Shown one piece after another: positions 13,316-13,979 of a stretch of 13,979 bases of DNA. Under the pieces are notes generated by a model. That model saw only the letters and a list, made by a program, of their open reading frames with translations, searched no databases and had not been told where the DNA came from. The stretch comes from Caldifarciminota bacterium (GTDB lineage: Bacteria > Hydrothermota > UBA3072 > WFRC01). The translations under genes and the position numbers were made by a program. The stretch is taken from positions 1 through 13,979 of the forward strand of contig WFRC01000306.1 in the NCBI GenBank assembly GCA_015486685.1, given 5' to 3'. Position 1 is the stretch's first letter, and each line of letters starts with the position of its first letter.

Positions 13316-13825
13316 CTAAAGGTGTAAAACTACAATATGCTGTTTTTTCGCAGGGTCTATCTTATAAATGGGTTTCCCTGTATGAGAAAAGCCAACGAGG
13401 CCATACGCAGTGGCACCCGTATTTCCAGGGGGGATAAAATAACTATATACAATATTCCCTGGTTTCCCCCTAAATTTACCATTTACACTAACAGAATTAT
13501 CTTCTTTTGTATCTGTAATGGATTTATACTCATTTATCTGGAAATCATCAAACCCCATTCTTTTCTTTGTATATGGATTTACAGGAAGTTTGCCATTCAC
13601 AAGATATGGTTCTATTTCCCGAATATCCTCTGGATATATTCCATAATTGAATGCGGCATAATGCTCAAGCTCACATTTTATTTCATACATATTTGTGATT
13701 ACCTGCGTTTGAAGATTATTTTCTCTAATCTCTTTATAACTCGGATAGATAAGCATAAACAATAAATAAAGCATGCCTATAGTTATGATTACATCAAGTA
13801 TTTTCAACAATCTTTTTCTTTCCAC
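13316..13825 (-). CDS. Pilin/pseudopilin-like membrane protein lacking a processing motif
   Basis: 169 residues from a GTG start at 13823-13825. One N-terminal membrane helix (about 8-28, DVIITIGMLYLLFMLIYPSY) runs into a charged helix (30-58). Then come YGIYPEDIREIEPYLVNGKL and PVNPYTKKR (61-89), and GNIVYSYFIPPGNTGATAYG with FSHTGKPIY (123-154). This layout matches GspG/type IV pilin-like globular domains. The G-FxxxE prepilin peptidase site is absent; the residues before the helix are ERKRLLKIL. The protein should stay membrane-anchored and uncleaved. The GTG is supported by AGGAGG 4 bases upstream and a promoter at 13845-13873. A longer frame from ATG 13918 begins upstream of that promoter and is rejected. 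It is first in an operon with DUF58, BatA-domain and M18 genes. Fold call moderate, role unknown. Confidence 0.75.
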   Translation of the reverse strand: MERKRLLKILDVIITIGMLYLLFMLIYPSYKEIRENNLQTQVITNMYEIKCELEHYAAFNYGIYPEDIREIEPYLVNGKLPVNPYTKKRMGFDDFQINEYKSITDTKEDNSVSVNGKFRGKPGNIVYSYFIPPGNTGATAYGLVGFSHTGKPIYKIDPAKKQHIVVLHL

Positions 13826-13829
13826 ATTA

Positions 13830-13835
13830 CCTCCT
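13830..13835 (-). promoter_or_regulatory. Shine-Dalgarno that fixes the GTG start of the pilin-like gene
   Basis: AGGAGG, then TAAT, then GTG. The ATG seen in AATGTGG is out of frame with the protein, so the in-frame initiator must be GTG. Confidence 0.85.
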
Positions 13836-13844
13836 TTTTCCTGA

Positions 13845-13873
13845 ATATTACTAACCTCATTTGGATATGTCAA
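13845..13873 (-). promoter_or_regulatory. Sigma70-type promoter of the pilin-DUF58-BatA-M18 operon
   Basis: Minus strand TTGACA (13873-13868, perfect -35), 17-base spacer, TAATAT (13850-13845, four of six -10 matches). Transcription would start near 13838, giving a leader of only about a dozen bases that contains the ribosome site. This is the best promoter in the window. Confidence 0.65.
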
Positions 13874-13923
13874 GAGAAAAATGAAATCTTTTTGAGAAAA
13901 TTCAAGAAAAAATACCAAAAATC

Positions 13924-13979
13924 GTGAAAAGTGAATTGTGAAGCGTAAGGCGTAATAAGTAAAAAGTGGGAAGTAAGAA
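13924..13979 (+). repeat. Heptad array, eight consecutive GTRRNNN units
   Basis: From 13924 to the window end every seventh base begins a GTG or GTA unit: for example GTGAAAA, GTGAATT, GTGAAGC, GTAAGGC, with the last being GTAAGAA. Eight units keep perfect register and the array probably continues beyond the window. It lies upstream of the operon promoter. It shares a 13-mer with 8472-8484 and a 12-mer (inverted) with 5579-5590. Confidence 0.85.

Noticed and set aside
13826..13918. 31-residue extension of the pilin-like protein from ATG 13918
   Set aside because: The proposed -35 and -10 boxes and the ribosome site lie inside this stretch; GTG at 13825 fits them.
13924..13979. CRISPR array
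   Set aside because: Units are 7 bp with no spacers of fixed length and no cas genes are nearby.

Overview
The window is AT-rich bacterial DNA and almost all of it is coding. Nine protein genes are recognisable. Eight lie on the minus strand and one (lptE) on the plus strand. No rRNA, tRNA, CRISPR array, transposase or phage gene was seen. An LptE-type outer-membrane lipoprotein, a second lipoprotein and a secreted protease with a type IX secretion (T9SS) C-terminal tail point to a diderm bacterium of the Bacteroidota/FCB kind. The gene style and filler-like spacers suggest an uncultivated lineage such as WOR-3 or Cloacimonadota. That placement is inference.

Layout from left to right. (1) Positions 1-5413, minus strand, are a three-gene operon read from right to left: a papain-family (C1A) protease with a beta-propeller and T9SS tail, then a TPR plus type-1 periplasmic-binding lipoprotein, then UDP-GlcNAc 2-epimerase (wecB, cut by the window edge). 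The genes overlap by 4 and 1 bases (ATGA, TAATG). (2) Positions 5414-5783 are a spacer made mostly of degenerate 7-bp repeats plus a REP-like hairpin. (3) Positions 5784-8429 are pyruvate, phosphate dikinase (ppdK, minus). (4) Positions 8430-8864 are a second repeat-rich spacer between divergent genes. (5) Positions 8865-9323 are lptE (plus). (6) Positions 9330-9450 hold a compact element with 27-bp terminal inverted repeats between convergent genes. (7) Positions 9460-13825, minus strand, are a four-gene operon: pilin-like membrane protein, DUF58 protein, BatA-domain protein, M18 aminopeptidase. Junctions are adjacent or overlapping by 1-4 bases, and a good sigma70-type promoter sits just upstream of the first gene.

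Functionally, the left operon joins a secreted or surface protease, a periplasmic-face lipoprotein and a supplier of ManNAc-type sugars for surface polysaccharide. The right operon contains the DUF58/BatA pair usually found with a MoxR ATPase, but no MoxR gene is visible. PpdK is central carbon metabolism and LptE is part of the LPS export translocon.

The most unusual signal is not a gene. Non-coding stretches at five or more places are built from degenerate heptad (7-bp) units that keep a register of seven over 28-98 bp. One pair of such arrays lies inside the 5' end of a lipoprotein coding region, and another begins exactly at the ppdK stop codon.
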